In this document: piece by piece, positions 1-6,804 of the stretch
Position numbering within the stretch: position 1 is the stretch's first letter
How the letters are laid out: every line of letters begins with the position of its first letter
Source of the DNA: Pseudomonadota bacterium
Lineage (GTDB): Bacteria; Desulfobacterota; JADFVX01
Assembly: GCA_015222555.1 (NCBI GenBank)
Contig: JADFVM010000381.1
Span: 1-7,092 of the forward strand
Reading direction: 5' to 3'
Length of the DNA stretch: 7,092 bases
Made by a program: the position numbers and the translations under genes
Notes under the pieces: model-generated
What the model saw: the letters and a program-made list of their open reading frames with translations, nothing else
The model's database searches: none
Told to the model about the DNA's origin: nothing

Positions 1-1
1 A

Positions 2-685
2 TCCACCAGGGACGCGCCGGAAGAGACTAAAAGGGTTTCTGAAACCTCCAGAAAAGTTGAAAAAGAAACAATAGTGAAGGAGAGGAGTCCTGAAGCCATT
101 TCCTCCGAAATATCACCGGTGTCTTCATCGATGGAGTCTCCTGATGACAAAAAAGAAGGGGGCAGATTGTCAAACACACTTTCACACGATGAAAGAGAGC
201 CCCTTATTATCAGTGAAAAAACGGGCGTATTTTCAAAAGAGATCACCGAAGAAGAAGATAAGTCACTTCCATCGGTAGACCAGCTGACACCTTCTTATGA
301 AAAGCTGGCACTTCAATATAAGCTTAATGAAGTCCCGAGGCATATTGAAGAGGGAAAGGAGGTTTCGCTCAATACAACAGAATTCAAGTATGTCTCTTAT
401 TTTTCCAAGCTCAAAAGAAAAATCAAAATGGTTTGGAAATATCCAGAGACTGCGAGAGTAAAAGGATTGCAGGGCACATTGACATTAAGGTTTACCTTGA
501 ATGGTGATGGCAGTTTACGGGATGTAAAAGTTGTTCAATCCTCGGGATATCAAATTCTCGATGAGGGAGCAGTAGAAGCTGTAAAAAAGGCGGCGCCATT
601 CTATTCTATTCCCGGGGTACTGGGGGATAATCTGGTTATTGTAGCAGACTTCCAGTATCAATTGAGTACTTACTATGTGAGATAG
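2..685 (+). CDS. TonB-family energy transducer, C-terminal part (5' truncated by window edge)
   Basis: The reading frame is open from the first complete codon at position 2 to TAG at 683-685, so the gene begins left of the window. A GTG at 74 is in frame but has no Shine-Dalgarno and is unlikely to be the true start. The last ~90 residues match the TonB C-terminal domain: a YPETA segment, GLQGTLTLRF, a DGSLRDVKV turn, QSSGYQILDEGAVEAVKKAAPF and a closing beta strand. In this family the domain crosses the periplasm to contact the TonB box of outer-membrane receptors and transmits energy from ExbB/ExbD. The part before it is a hydrophilic linker rich in Ser, Glu and Lys, without the classical Pro-Glu/Pro-Lys repeats. 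The N-terminal membrane anchor and any exbB/exbD lie outside the window. The family call is firm; which transport system it serves is unknown. Confidence 0.9.
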   Translation, partial: STRDAPEETKRVSETSRKVEKETIVKERSPEAISSEISPVSSSMESPDDKKEGGRLSNTLSHDEREPLIISEKTGVFSKEITEEEDKSLPSVDQLTPSYEKLALQYKLNEVPRHIEEGKEVSLNTTEFKYVSYFSKLKRKIKMVWKYPETARVKGLQGTLTLRFTLNGDGSLRDVKVVQSSGYQILDEGAVEAVKKAAPFYSIPGVLGDNLVIVADFQYQLSTYYVR

Positions 686-837
686 TGTGATTTTTCTGCA
701 TCCAATTAGTTATTCCCATCCTCTTTGAATAAAGGGAGTATGTTAAGATTAAGGTCGGATCAGAAAAGGTATACCACGGTTGAAAGGAGAAGCAGATCGG
801 GGGTAAAGAAGTTGGAAAATTGGAAAAGAATAAATCC

Positions 838-865
838 TTGATTTATCTGAAGAGTTTGATACTAT
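838..865 (+). promoter_or_regulatory. Candidate sigma70-type promoter for the zinc-ribbon gene
   Basis: TTGATT (838-843) and TACTAT (860-865) are separated by 16 bases. They match four or five of six positions of the -35 and four of six of the -10 consensus, and lie about 40 bases before the ATG at 908. The 222-base gap 686-907 otherwise shows no gene, no convincing terminator and no structured RNA that I can recognise. The gap supports separate transcription from the TonB gene, but the promoter itself is only a weak consensus match. Confidence 0.25.
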
Positions 866-907
866 GAGGTAGATTTTGGAAAACTATGACAATTAAGAGG
901 GTTCCTA

Positions 908-2488
908 ATGGTTATACAGTGTGACAAGTGCCAGTCTAAATTTAAATTAGATGATTCGAAGGTCACAGAAAAGGGTGTTAAGGTAAGATGCACAAAGTGT
1001 AAGAACATCTTTACCGTTAAGAAGGAAACTACACCTGAAGAAAATGAAATAAAAGAGGTGCCGCCAACCGGTGTTCTTGATAGCGCTTCGCCCCCGAGCG
1101 AAGCGGTGGAGAGTTCCGAAGGTTTAGGTGCAGAGACCGGGGAAGCTTCTCAGGAGGGAAAGGAAAAGCCTTCTGCAGAGGAAACAGATACATTTGCCTT
1201 GGGAGACGATGAAGCTCCAAGTGCAGATGAAGAGGAGTCCCCTTCATCTGACGGCTTTGGTGAAATGGGGGGAGAGACTGAAACTTCTGATGAGACCTTC
1301 GGCTTTGATGAGGGAACAGAAGAAAGGGCAGCAGCGGAAGAGACAGCCACCGCTGAAGATGACCTGGCCTCCTTTGATGGTTTCGGCCTCGACGAGGGAA
1401 CGGAAGAAAGGGCAGCAGCGGAAGAGACAGCCACCCCTGAAGAGGAGCTGGCCTCTTTTGACGGATTCGGCCTCGACGAGGGAACGGAAGAAACTGCGGG
1501 AGAGGGGACTAGTGATGAAGGTGACCAAGCCTTTGGAATGGGGGATTTTGGCTTAGATAGTGAACCTTCCGGCATGGAAAGCTCCGGACCTGATGCGGGT
1601 GCTTTTGGTTTTGAGGCAGAGGGAGAGGGCCTTGGGTTTGAAGAAACATCTCCCGGAGAACTCCCTGATGAAACGTCATCCTTTGGATTAGAAGACGGGA
1701 GTGAGAAACTATCACTTGATACGGGAGAAGGTTCTGCTTCATTCGGCGAATTTGACCTTGATGAAGGGGAAGGCAGTTCAGAGGAGCTTGAGGTTGAAGA
1801 TAGCCTATTGTCGCATGATTCGGTTGAGCTGGCAAGTGAACCAGAACCACCAATAGCCGATGAGATTGTACAAAAGAAGGAGAAAAAGAAGTCTTTTGAC
1901 GAGTATCCTGCTAAGGCAACGGGGAAAAGAAGCAAAAAAAAGAAACCAACTTTATTGATCCTTATTCTCTTGATTTTAGCTGCCCTTGGTGGAGGCTTTT
2001 ATTATTTGGAAACGAGTGGGAAAAACATCACCGTCGGTGGCGTTAATTTACAGACACTAATTCAGGAGATTAAAGTCCAGGTGGGGATGGTGGACACTCA
2101 GAAGGTGGAGGTAAAAGGCCTCAATGGATATTATAAGACAACGAAGAAAGAAGGCCCTATCTTTGTTGTTGAAGGAAGGGCGGCTAACGCATTTAACAGG
2201 CCTATAAGCTTCATAAAACTTAAAGGTACATTGTATGGCAATAATGGAAAGGCTCTAATGACCGAAGTGGCTTACGCAGGAAACAATTTTAGTGATAATG
2301 ATTTACTGGAATTTTCTCGGAGCAAGGTTAAAGATGAAATGAATTACAAGGTTGGAAAGGGTCTCGTTAACAGTAATATTTCCCCTAAAAAAGAAATCCC
2401 CTTTATGATAGTTTTTTATAATGTTCCCAATAACCTTGCTGAGTTTGATGTGGAAGTGTTGAGTTCAGAATTTGTGACAAAGGACTAA
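908..2488 (+). CDS. Zinc-ribbon (MJ0042/DUF3426-type) single-pass membrane protein with acidic FG-repeat linker
   Basis: ATG at 908 follows AAGAGG (895-900) with a 7-base spacer. Residues 1-40 form a zinc ribbon with CxxC pairs at Cys5/Cys8 and Cys28/Cys31, typical of the MJ0042-type finger. Residues ~41-310 are low-complexity and acidic (Glu, Asp, Gly, Ser) with many FGLDEG/FGFDE-like motifs, including a 28-residue tandem repeat. A basic stretch (KRSKKKK) immediately precedes one hydrophobic helix (about 348-367), which predicts a cytoplasmic N-terminus and a periplasmic C-terminus. Residues ~385-526 resemble the C-terminal domain of DUF3426 proteins: a VKGLNGYYKTT strand, a VVEGRAANAFNRPISFIKLKGTLY core and a late IPFMIVFYNVP strand, a beta-sandwich that may bind protein or envelope partners. 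No enzyme motif is seen. The family is known but its function is not established. Zinc-ribbon proteins with long linkers act in polarity and gliding complexes of some Deltaproteobacteria, but that parallel is only suggestive here. Confidence 0.85.
   Translation: MVIQCDKCQSKFKLDDSKVTEKGVKVRCTKCKNIFTVKKETTPEENEIKEVPPTGVLDSASPPSEAVESSEGLGAETGEASQEGKEKPSAEETDTFALGDDEAPSADEEESPSSDGFGEMGGETETSDETFGFDEGTEERAAAEETATAEDDLASFDGFGLDEGTEERAAAEETATPEEELASFDGFGLDEGTEETAGEGTSDEGDQAFGMGDFGLDSEPSGMESSGPDAGAFGFEAEGEGLGFEETSPGELPDETSSFGLEDGSEKLSLDTGEGSASFGEFDLDEGEGSSEELEVEDSLLSHDSVELASEPEPPIADEIVQKKEKKKSFDEYPAKATGKRSKKKKPTLLILILLILAALGGGFYYLETSGKNITVGGVNLQTLIQEIKVQVGMVDTQKVEVKGLNGYYKTTKKEGPIFVVEGRAANAFNRPISFIKLKGTLYGNNGKALMTEVAYAGNNFSDNDLLEFSRSKVKDEMNYKVGKGLVNSNISPKKEIPFMIVFYNVPNNLAEFDVEVLSSEFVTKD
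1310..1492 (+). repeat. In-frame 84-bp tandem repeat (2 full copies plus 15 bp) within the zinc-ribbon gene
   Basis: Copy 1 is 1310-1393, copy 2 is 1394-1477, and a third copy begins at 1478 and diverges after 1492. The two full copies differ at 7 of 84 bases by direct comparison, changing only three amino acids (Ala to Pro and two Asp to Glu). Each unit encodes 28 residues beginning EGTEERAAAEETAT and ending with DGFGLD. Being a multiple of three, it expands the acidic linker without breaking the frame. Confidence 0.95.
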
Positions 2489-2494
2489 CTCTCC

Positions 2495-2613
2495 AAAGGA
2501 GTAATTTCATGTGGCAGAATTGTATTCAGTCTTCATCAAATGCTGGAGAGGAAGATAAAACTTTTTTAATGTCAGATATAAACGTTCGAGTATTTATTGG
2601 TTTTGAAATGTAG
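2495..2613 (+). other. Orphan Shine-Dalgarno and start codon opening a 34-codon frame (possible gene remnant)
   Basis: AAAGGAG (2495-2501) stands 7 bases before ATG at 2509, the best ribosome-binding site on this strand, 20 bases after the stop of the zinc-ribbon gene. The frame beginning MWQNCIQSSSNAGEED closes at TAG 2611-2613 after 34 residues, and from 2526 on it is antisense to the receiver gene. The peptide has no recognisable domain or signal peptide. It may be a small coupled peptide, but more likely it is the surviving start of a third gene of the plus-strand operon whose body was lost when the minus-strand genes came to lie here. Chance is also possible. Confidence 0.3.
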
Positions 2614-2909
2614 GAGTCACATCCGAGGTCCAGAGCTTTTTCCCTGTCTCCTTCCATTGCATGAGCTGTAAGCGCAATTATCGGAATTGCTCTTGTCTCA
2701 GGCGTCTTTTTTAGTATTTTTGTCGTTTCCCATCCGTCCATTTCCGGCAGCTGAATATCCATTAAAATAATATCCGGCATTTCCCTTTTTGCTTTTTCAA
2801 TCGCTTCATGACCGGTAAAAGCCGAGACAACTTCGTATCCTTCCAGTTCTATGAGATCCTGAAACAATTCCAGGTTAACGGGATTATCTTCTACAATCAG
2901 GATCTTCAT
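2526..2909 (-). CDS. Single-domain response regulator (DivK/CheY-like receiver)
   Basis: This 127-residue protein is one receiver domain with no output domain. From the ATG at 2909-2907 it shows the acidic pair Glu7/Asp8, the phosphoacceptor Asp51 in MDIQLPEMDGW, Thr81 in ALTAHAM and Lys103 in SKP, so the phosphorylation site is complete. Its sequence style (DNPVNLELF, MDIQLPEMDG) is that of DivK-like receivers, which act by binding kinases or other proteins. The start is chosen because ATG overlaps the TGA of the upstream HD-GYP gene by one base (TGATG), which implies translational coupling. A TTG three bases earlier is in frame but less likely. It is the last gene of the minus-strand signalling operon. 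The likely phosphodonor is the hybrid kinase upstream, directly or through an HPt protein. No clear terminator follows its stop. Confidence 0.92.
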   Translation of the reverse strand: MKILIVEDNPVNLELFQDLIELEGYEVVSAFTGHEAIEKAKREMPDIILMDIQLPEMDGWETTKILKKTPETRAIPIIALTAHAMEGDREKALDLGCDSYISKPINTRTFISDIKKVLSSSPAFDED

Positions 2910-3862
2910 CAATCAGATCGTCTCATCATTTTAATAAAAGCGCTCAGCAATTTAGGATCCCATTGCCCCATTTCAGCCTCCGATGTCATAATATTTATAG
3001 CTTTTCCCTTTTCAATGGCTTCTCTATACGGTCTGGCAGAAGTCATTGCATCAAAGGCATCCGCTATAGAGATGATCCTTGCACCTAACGGTGTGTTTTC
3101 TCCAATCAGGCCGTCCGGATGACCTGAGCCATCGAATCTCTCATGATGATACCTGACCATAGGGATGATATCGAGCAGAGATTTCAAGGGTTCACAGATA
3201 TTTGCGCCGATAGAAGGATGATTGATAACCTCGCCATATTCATCACCATTAAGAGTCGTATTCTTGTTGAGGATTGATTCACTTATGCCGATCTTTCCAA
3301 TATCATGGAGAATTCCAGCCTTGTGTATTTTGTTCTGCATATCCTCAGGCAAACCCACTTCCTTAGCAAGCGACCTTGCAAGAGATGCAACTCGTTCAGA
3401 GTGGCCGGCCGTGTATGGATCTTTGGCTTCCAGTGCCAGCGCCAGAGTGAAGATTATATTCTCACTCGAGTCGAGGTCGTTGTGTAGGTTTTTTATGCGC
3501 AGGAGAGACCTTACCCTGGCCATCATTTCAAGTTTGTTGAAGGGCTTGCTCAAAAAGTCATCGGCACCAACGTCCAGACCTTTTATTTTTGCATCCATTT
3601 CTGATAGGGCCGTTATCATGACAATGGGAATGAAGCGCATTTTTTCATCGGTCTTGAGCCTTTTGCAAACCTCATAACCGTCCAGTTTTGGCATCATGAT
3701 ATCAAGAAAGATGAGGTCTGGATTTTCCTTATAAGCCTGATCTATCCCTTCCTGGCCATCAAAAGCTTTGACGACACGATAGTCGGCTGAAAGAAGATAA
3801 GCTTCTAGGAGTTCAACATTAGCAACGTTGTCATCTACAATTAATATTTTTACTTTAGCCAC
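2909..3862 (-). CDS. Response regulator with HD-GYP domain, probable cyclic-di-GMP phosphodiesterase
   Basis: The 317-residue protein joins an N-terminal receiver (about 1-122; acidic Asp10/Asp11, phosphoacceptor Asp54, Thr84, Lys106) to an HD-GYP domain (about 132-317), the RpfG-type layout. The catalytic domain shows EAKDPYTAGHSERV, the HD pair His186/Asp187 in GILHDIGKIGI, His215 in NHPSIG and His239/His240 in YHHERFDGSG, all expected metal ligands or neighbours. The signature reads GHP (Gly247-His248-Pro249), not the usual GYP. HD-GYP enzymes hydrolyse c-di-GMP to pGpG or GMP, and phosphorylation of the receiver would control this. Translation appears to begin at GTG 3862 after a weak AGAG; an in-frame TAA at 3886-3884 excludes a longer protein. 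It lies 69 bases after the hybrid kinase and overlaps the next receiver gene by one base. The activity is inferred from motifs. Confidence 0.93.
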   Translation of the reverse strand: MAKVKILIVDDNVANVELLEAYLLSADYRVVKAFDGQEGIDQAYKENPDLIFLDIMMPKLDGYEVCKRLKTDEKMRFIPIVMITALSEMDAKIKGLDVGADDFLSKPFNKLEMMARVRSLLRIKNLHNDLDSSENIIFTLALALEAKDPYTAGHSERVASLARSLAKEVGLPEDMQNKIHKAGILHDIGKIGISESILNKNTTLNGDEYGEVINHPSIGANICEPLKSLLDIIPMVRYHHERFDGSGHPDGLIGENTPLGARIISIADAFDAMTSARPYREAIEKGKAINIMTSEAEMGQWDPKLLSAFIKMMRRSD

Positions 3863-3894
3863 ATTATTCTCTAAAATGCAATATTAAATATTTT

Positions 3895-3924
3895 TTTATA
3901 GACCAAAAATTATCAATAAACCAA
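3895..3924 (-). promoter_or_regulatory. Possible internal promoter before the HD-GYP gene
   Basis: The AT-rich 69-base gap between the kinase stop and the HD-GYP start contains, read on the minus strand, TTGGTT (3924-3919), an 18-base spacer and TATAAA (3900-3895). The -10 is good and the -35 poor. In such AT-rich DNA a chance match is likely. If real, it would let the HD-GYP and receiver genes be expressed apart from the kinase. Confidence 0.15.
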
Positions 3925-3931
3925 GATCATA

Positions 3932-6655
3932 TTAATCTATCGATACTCTTTTTTCTATAGATTTCATTTCCTTTAGCAGAAATTCCTTGTTAAAGGTTGC
4001 CTTTTCTATAATACGTTCAATGTGTCCATTTAATACTTTTTTATCCTCTTCAGTAACCTCTTTCGCAGTAAGTATCATAATCGGTATTTCTCTTGTTTTT
4101 GCATTCATTTTCATTTCATGCACGACATCAAAGCCACTAACCTCAGGCATCATAAGGTCAAGTATCATAAGATCTGGATTGTTGGCTCTTGCCAATTCAA
4201 TTGCTTTTTTACCGCCAGAAGCTTTGATAACAGTAAAGCCAATGGGTTCGAGTATTGAAGAAAGAAGCTCCAGACATTGGGGATCATCATCAACGATAAG
4301 GACTGAAATTTTACCTGTTGTAACTTTCGTTGTAAAAGTATGTCGGGCCAGTATCTTTAGAAGTCCTTTTTTGGATATCGGCTTGGTGCAGGTATCGAGA
4401 GCACCCATGGCATATCCCAACTCCTTGTTGTCAACCATGGAAACGATAACAACGGGAATATTTGTAGTCAGTTCATTTGCTTTTAATTCCTTCAATACTT
4501 CCCACCCGTCTTTTTTGGGAAGCATAATATCCAGAGTTATTGCAAAAGGTTTCAACTCGACTGCCAGCTTCAGTGCATCTTCACCGCTAAAGGCCTTTAC
4601 TACATCATAGCCTCCTTCTTTCAGATACATTGAGATGAGGTGGCTGGCATCTTTATTATCTTCTACAACAAGCACCAGTTTATTCTGCCCAGGGTCATTA
4701 GAAGTATTCTCTTGGGATGCAAGATATGCGGGCGGTTTGACGGTATAGTCGGCAACCCCTTCCTGGCCTTGAGGCAACGCCTGTTGCATGGCAATTGTGA
4801 AAAAGAAGGTGCTTCCTTTTCCTATTTTGCTTTCCACCCAGATTTTACCACCATGCATTTCAACAAATTTCTTGGTCAAAGTCAATCCAAGACCTGTCCC
4901 TTCATAATCTCTTGAGTGCGATCCATCAACCTGACGAAAGGATTCAAATATCAGATCCTGTGCATCCTCTTCAATTCCTATACCGGAGTCGGCTACTGAA
5001 AATTCAAGAAATTCTTCCTGTTTTCTAACATGGACATTAACAGAACCTGATTCAGTCGTAAATTTGATTGCATTCCCAAGAAGATTATACAATATCTGCT
5101 TAAGCTTCAACCTGTCTGCTATTATCGTATCAATCTCTTTTTCCATGGAAAAAGACAGTGTAATATTTTTTTTGCCGGCCAGAGGATTGATGATACTCCG
5201 GACTTCATCTACTGCAACGCTAAGAGGAAATTCAGACAAGGACAGTTCCATTTTTCCCGACTCAATTTTGGAAAGGTCAAGAATGCCATTAATGAGATCC
5301 AGAAGGTGTCTCCCGCTTTTGTGTATATTATCAAGGTATTTTTTCTGTCGATCATTTTGTTCGCCATAGAGGCCATCATAAAGAACCTCTGAAAAACCGA
5401 TGATAGAATTCAAGGGTGTTCTCAGTTCATGAGACATATTGGCAAGAAATTCGGATTTCAATTTACTGGCCTTTTGTAGCTTTTTGTTGGATGCTTCAAG
5501 CTCTAACGTTCTTTCTCTCACTTTTTCTTCCAGCCCTGAATATAGTCCTTTTAATTCAGAGGCCATCATGTTGAACTCCACTGCCAGCGCTTCTATTTCG
5601 TCTCCTGTGTGGATGTCGATTCTGTGGTCAAGGTTACCTCTTCCAATGATGGAGACACTGTTTTTCAAGACACTGATCGGCTGAACCACTTTTTTCATGG
5701 CCAAATAGAAGATGAAAACAAGTAAAGACGCTAAAATAAATCCTGGGATGGCAGCGCTCAACAAAACAGAGCTTATCGGTTTATCCAGTGCCTCATGTTT
5801 TGCTTGAGTCAGGACGACAAACATCTTTCGATTATCAGTATTGACAACATTTGTGCCGGAGAAGTCAAGGGGGGAAAATGCGATGAGCGCTTCAAGGCCG
5901 TGCTCATCGATACCGATGAACCAGGGTTCCCCTGCATTCATGATACTCTTTATAATGTCATCAGGGAAAGGATCTGCTCCGCCGGATAACAGAGGATCAT
6001 AAAAAACAGTACCATCCGATGAGACAAGGTTCATATGGCCTGTATCACCAAATGTTGTTGTTTCAAACACGTTGGAAAAAAATTTGTCTACATTTAAATG
6101 TATGGTAAGAAAGCCTCTCAGACTGTTTTCAGCTGAATCTAAAACAGGAGCATGAATGGGGAGCAAATAACTTTCATAATCCTCCTTGAAAAAATTACCA
6201 ATGACAATCTGTTTTCCCCCCTTTTTTAATAATTTCAAAGAGTCCTGACTTAGTGGGCTCGTTATTTTATCAGGGCCGTGGCTATAGAGCATTTCACCAT
6301 CTATATTGTAGATGCTGACATTTGCATGCCCTTCCTGGTTTGTTTCGAAGTCGAGATAGTCTGACAGATACTGATCAACAATGCCGGTTTCCAGTACTTT
6401 TCCTGTTTCGGTTTCATTAATAAGATGCAAAATGTTTTTGTTTAAAGACAATAACCTGCCTTCAGAGGCCCCTTTTTGTATTAATGTATCGATGGCAACT
6501 GTAATTTCTCGAGACAGTTCCTGAAATTTCACCCCCATGCCTTGAATGAAAATGCTCGAACCTTTGAAATAGGTAGATAAGCTCCCCACTATACCCGGGA
6601 TAAAGGCAACGAGAAGCATAATTAGTAATATTTTAGTTTTTATGCCTAATTTCAT
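3932..6655 (-). CDS. Hybrid sensor histidine kinase: Cache-HAMP-HisKA-HATPase-REC-REC
   Basis: This 907-residue inner-membrane kinase has helix 1 at about 8-30 and a ~265-residue periplasmic region with Cache-type features (FGDTGHMNLVSSDGTVFYDP near 202-221). Helix 2 lies at about 297-320, then HAMP (~320-372) and a coiled coil (~371-400). HisKA carries His409 in SEFLANMSHELRTPLN. The ATPase domain has N-box Asn524/Asn528, Asp556 in DSGIGI and the GTGLGL lid (586-591), so it looks catalytically complete. Two receivers follow: the first with Glu665/Asp666, Asp709, Ser739 and Lys758; the second with Asp789/Asp790, Asp833, Thr863 and Lys885, where Ala replaces the usual Pro after Lys. Cache domains commonly bind small organic ligands; the ligand here cannot be told. 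The start at 6655 has no good Shine-Dalgarno and lies in an 11-bp direct duplication, but a later start would remove helix 1. It is the first gene of the operon with the HD-GYP and receiver genes. Confidence 0.95.
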   Translation of the reverse strand: MKLGIKTKILLIMLLVAFIPGIVGSLSTYFKGSSIFIQGMGVKFQELSREITVAIDTLIQKGASEGRLLSLNKNILHLINETETGKVLETGIVDQYLSDYLDFETNQEGHANVSIYNIDGEMLYSHGPDKITSPLSQDSLKLLKKGGKQIVIGNFFKEDYESYLLPIHAPVLDSAENSLRGFLTIHLNVDKFFSNVFETTTFGDTGHMNLVSSDGTVFYDPLLSGGADPFPDDIIKSIMNAGEPWFIGIDEHGLEALIAFSPLDFSGTNVVNTDNRKMFVVLTQAKHEALDKPISSVLLSAAIPGFILASLLVFIFYLAMKKVVQPISVLKNSVSIIGRGNLDHRIDIHTGDEIEALAVEFNMMASELKGLYSGLEEKVRERTLELEASNKKLQKASKLKSEFLANMSHELRTPLNSIIGFSEVLYDGLYGEQNDRQKKYLDNIHKSGRHLLDLINGILDLSKIESGKMELSLSEFPLSVAVDEVRSIINPLAGKKNITLSFSMEKEIDTIIADRLKLKQILYNLLGNAIKFTTESGSVNVHVRKQEEFLEFSVADSGIGIEEDAQDLIFESFRQVDGSHSRDYEGTGLGLTLTKKFVEMHGGKIWVESKIGKGSTFFFTIAMQQALPQGQEGVADYTVKPPAYLASQENTSNDPGQNKLVLVVEDNKDASHLISMYLKEGGYDVVKAFSGEDALKLAVELKPFAITLDIMLPKKDGWEVLKELKANELTTNIPVVIVSMVDNKELGYAMGALDTCTKPISKKGLLKILARHTFTTKVTTGKISVLIVDDDPQCLELLSSILEPIGFTVIKASGGKKAIELARANNPDLMILDLMMPEVSGFDVVHEMKMNAKTREIPIMILTAKEVTEEDKKVLNGHIERIIEKATFNKEFLLKEMKSIEKRVSID

Positions 6656-6672
6656 GTGGAATTCATGTGGAA
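6651..6672 (-). repeat. Perfect 11-bp tandem duplication across the kinase start codon
   Basis: TTCATGTGGAA (plus strand) occurs twice head to tail, at 6651-6661 and 6662-6672. On the minus strand each copy contains an ATG: the kinase start at 6655 and a second at 6666. The upstream ATG reads Met-Asn-Ser-Thr-stop, and its TGA overlaps the kinase ATG as ATGA. The repeat is exact; any role in translation is inference. Confidence 0.9.
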
Positions 6673-6690
6673 TATTAGAGTAACGTAGAG

Positions 6691-6718
6691 AATATCAGAA
6701 AGCTGTCGTGCCGGACAA
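6691..6718 (-). promoter_or_regulatory. Candidate promoter for the signalling operon
   Basis: Read on the minus strand, TTGTCC (6718-6713), a 16-base spacer and GATATT (6696-6691) match four of six bases in each box. The position suits the kinase: just downstream of the terminator of the preceding unit and about 35-60 bases before the ATG at 6655. An alternative AT-rich -10 lies nearer the gene. No operator palindrome was recognised. Confidence 0.25.
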
Positions 6719-6722
6719 GGAT

Positions 6723-6766
6723 AAAAAGGAGCCGCTGTGGATGGGTGAATTCGTTCACAGCGGTTC
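6723..6766 (-). terminator. Intrinsic terminator of the preceding minus-strand unit
   Basis: On the minus strand, arms 6766-6756 and 6739-6729 pair (CCGCTGTG with CACAGCGG as an unbroken 8-bp core, then one A-C mismatch and two more pairs) around a 16-base loop. One C and a run of five T follow (6727-6723). It lies just after the decayed outer-membrane reading frames. No T run follows the hairpin in the plus direction, so it acts for the minus strand and separates that unit from the kinase operon. Confidence 0.75.
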
Positions 6767-6804
6767 AAAAAGGGAGATTTGTGTAGAATGTCAGAAATGG
6801 GTGT

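Noticed and set aside
74..76. GTG as the true start of the TonB-family gene
   Set aside because: The frame is open to the window edge and no Shine-Dalgarno precedes the GTG; TonB proteins also need an N-terminal anchor that is absent after this codon.
724..738. CTCTTT-GAAT-AAAGGG inverted repeat as terminator of the TonB-family gene
   Set aside because: Six weak pairs including one G-U and no following T run.
740..841. Short basic frame of 33 codons in the gap before the zinc-ribbon gene
   Set aside because: The purine-rich AGGGAG lies only one base from the ATG, too close to act, and the peptide has no recognisable features.
1150..1935. Long open frame antisense to the zinc-ribbon gene (261 codons, Ser/Pro-rich)
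   Set aside because: It mirrors the acidic low-complexity repeat on the plus strand (Glu/Gly/Asp codons read backwards as Ser/Pro/Phe), has no domain and no ribosome site; the plus-strand zinc ribbon, membrane helix and C-terminal domain are clearly coding.
2490..2502. Small CTCC-AAA-GGAG hairpin between the converging genes as a terminator
   Set aside because: The stem is only four to five pairs and no T run follows on either strand; one arm is the Shine-Dalgarno.
2910..2912. TTG start for the single receiver
   Set aside because: The adjacent ATG overlaps the upstream stop as TGATG, a standard coupling arrangement, and TTG is a rarer start.
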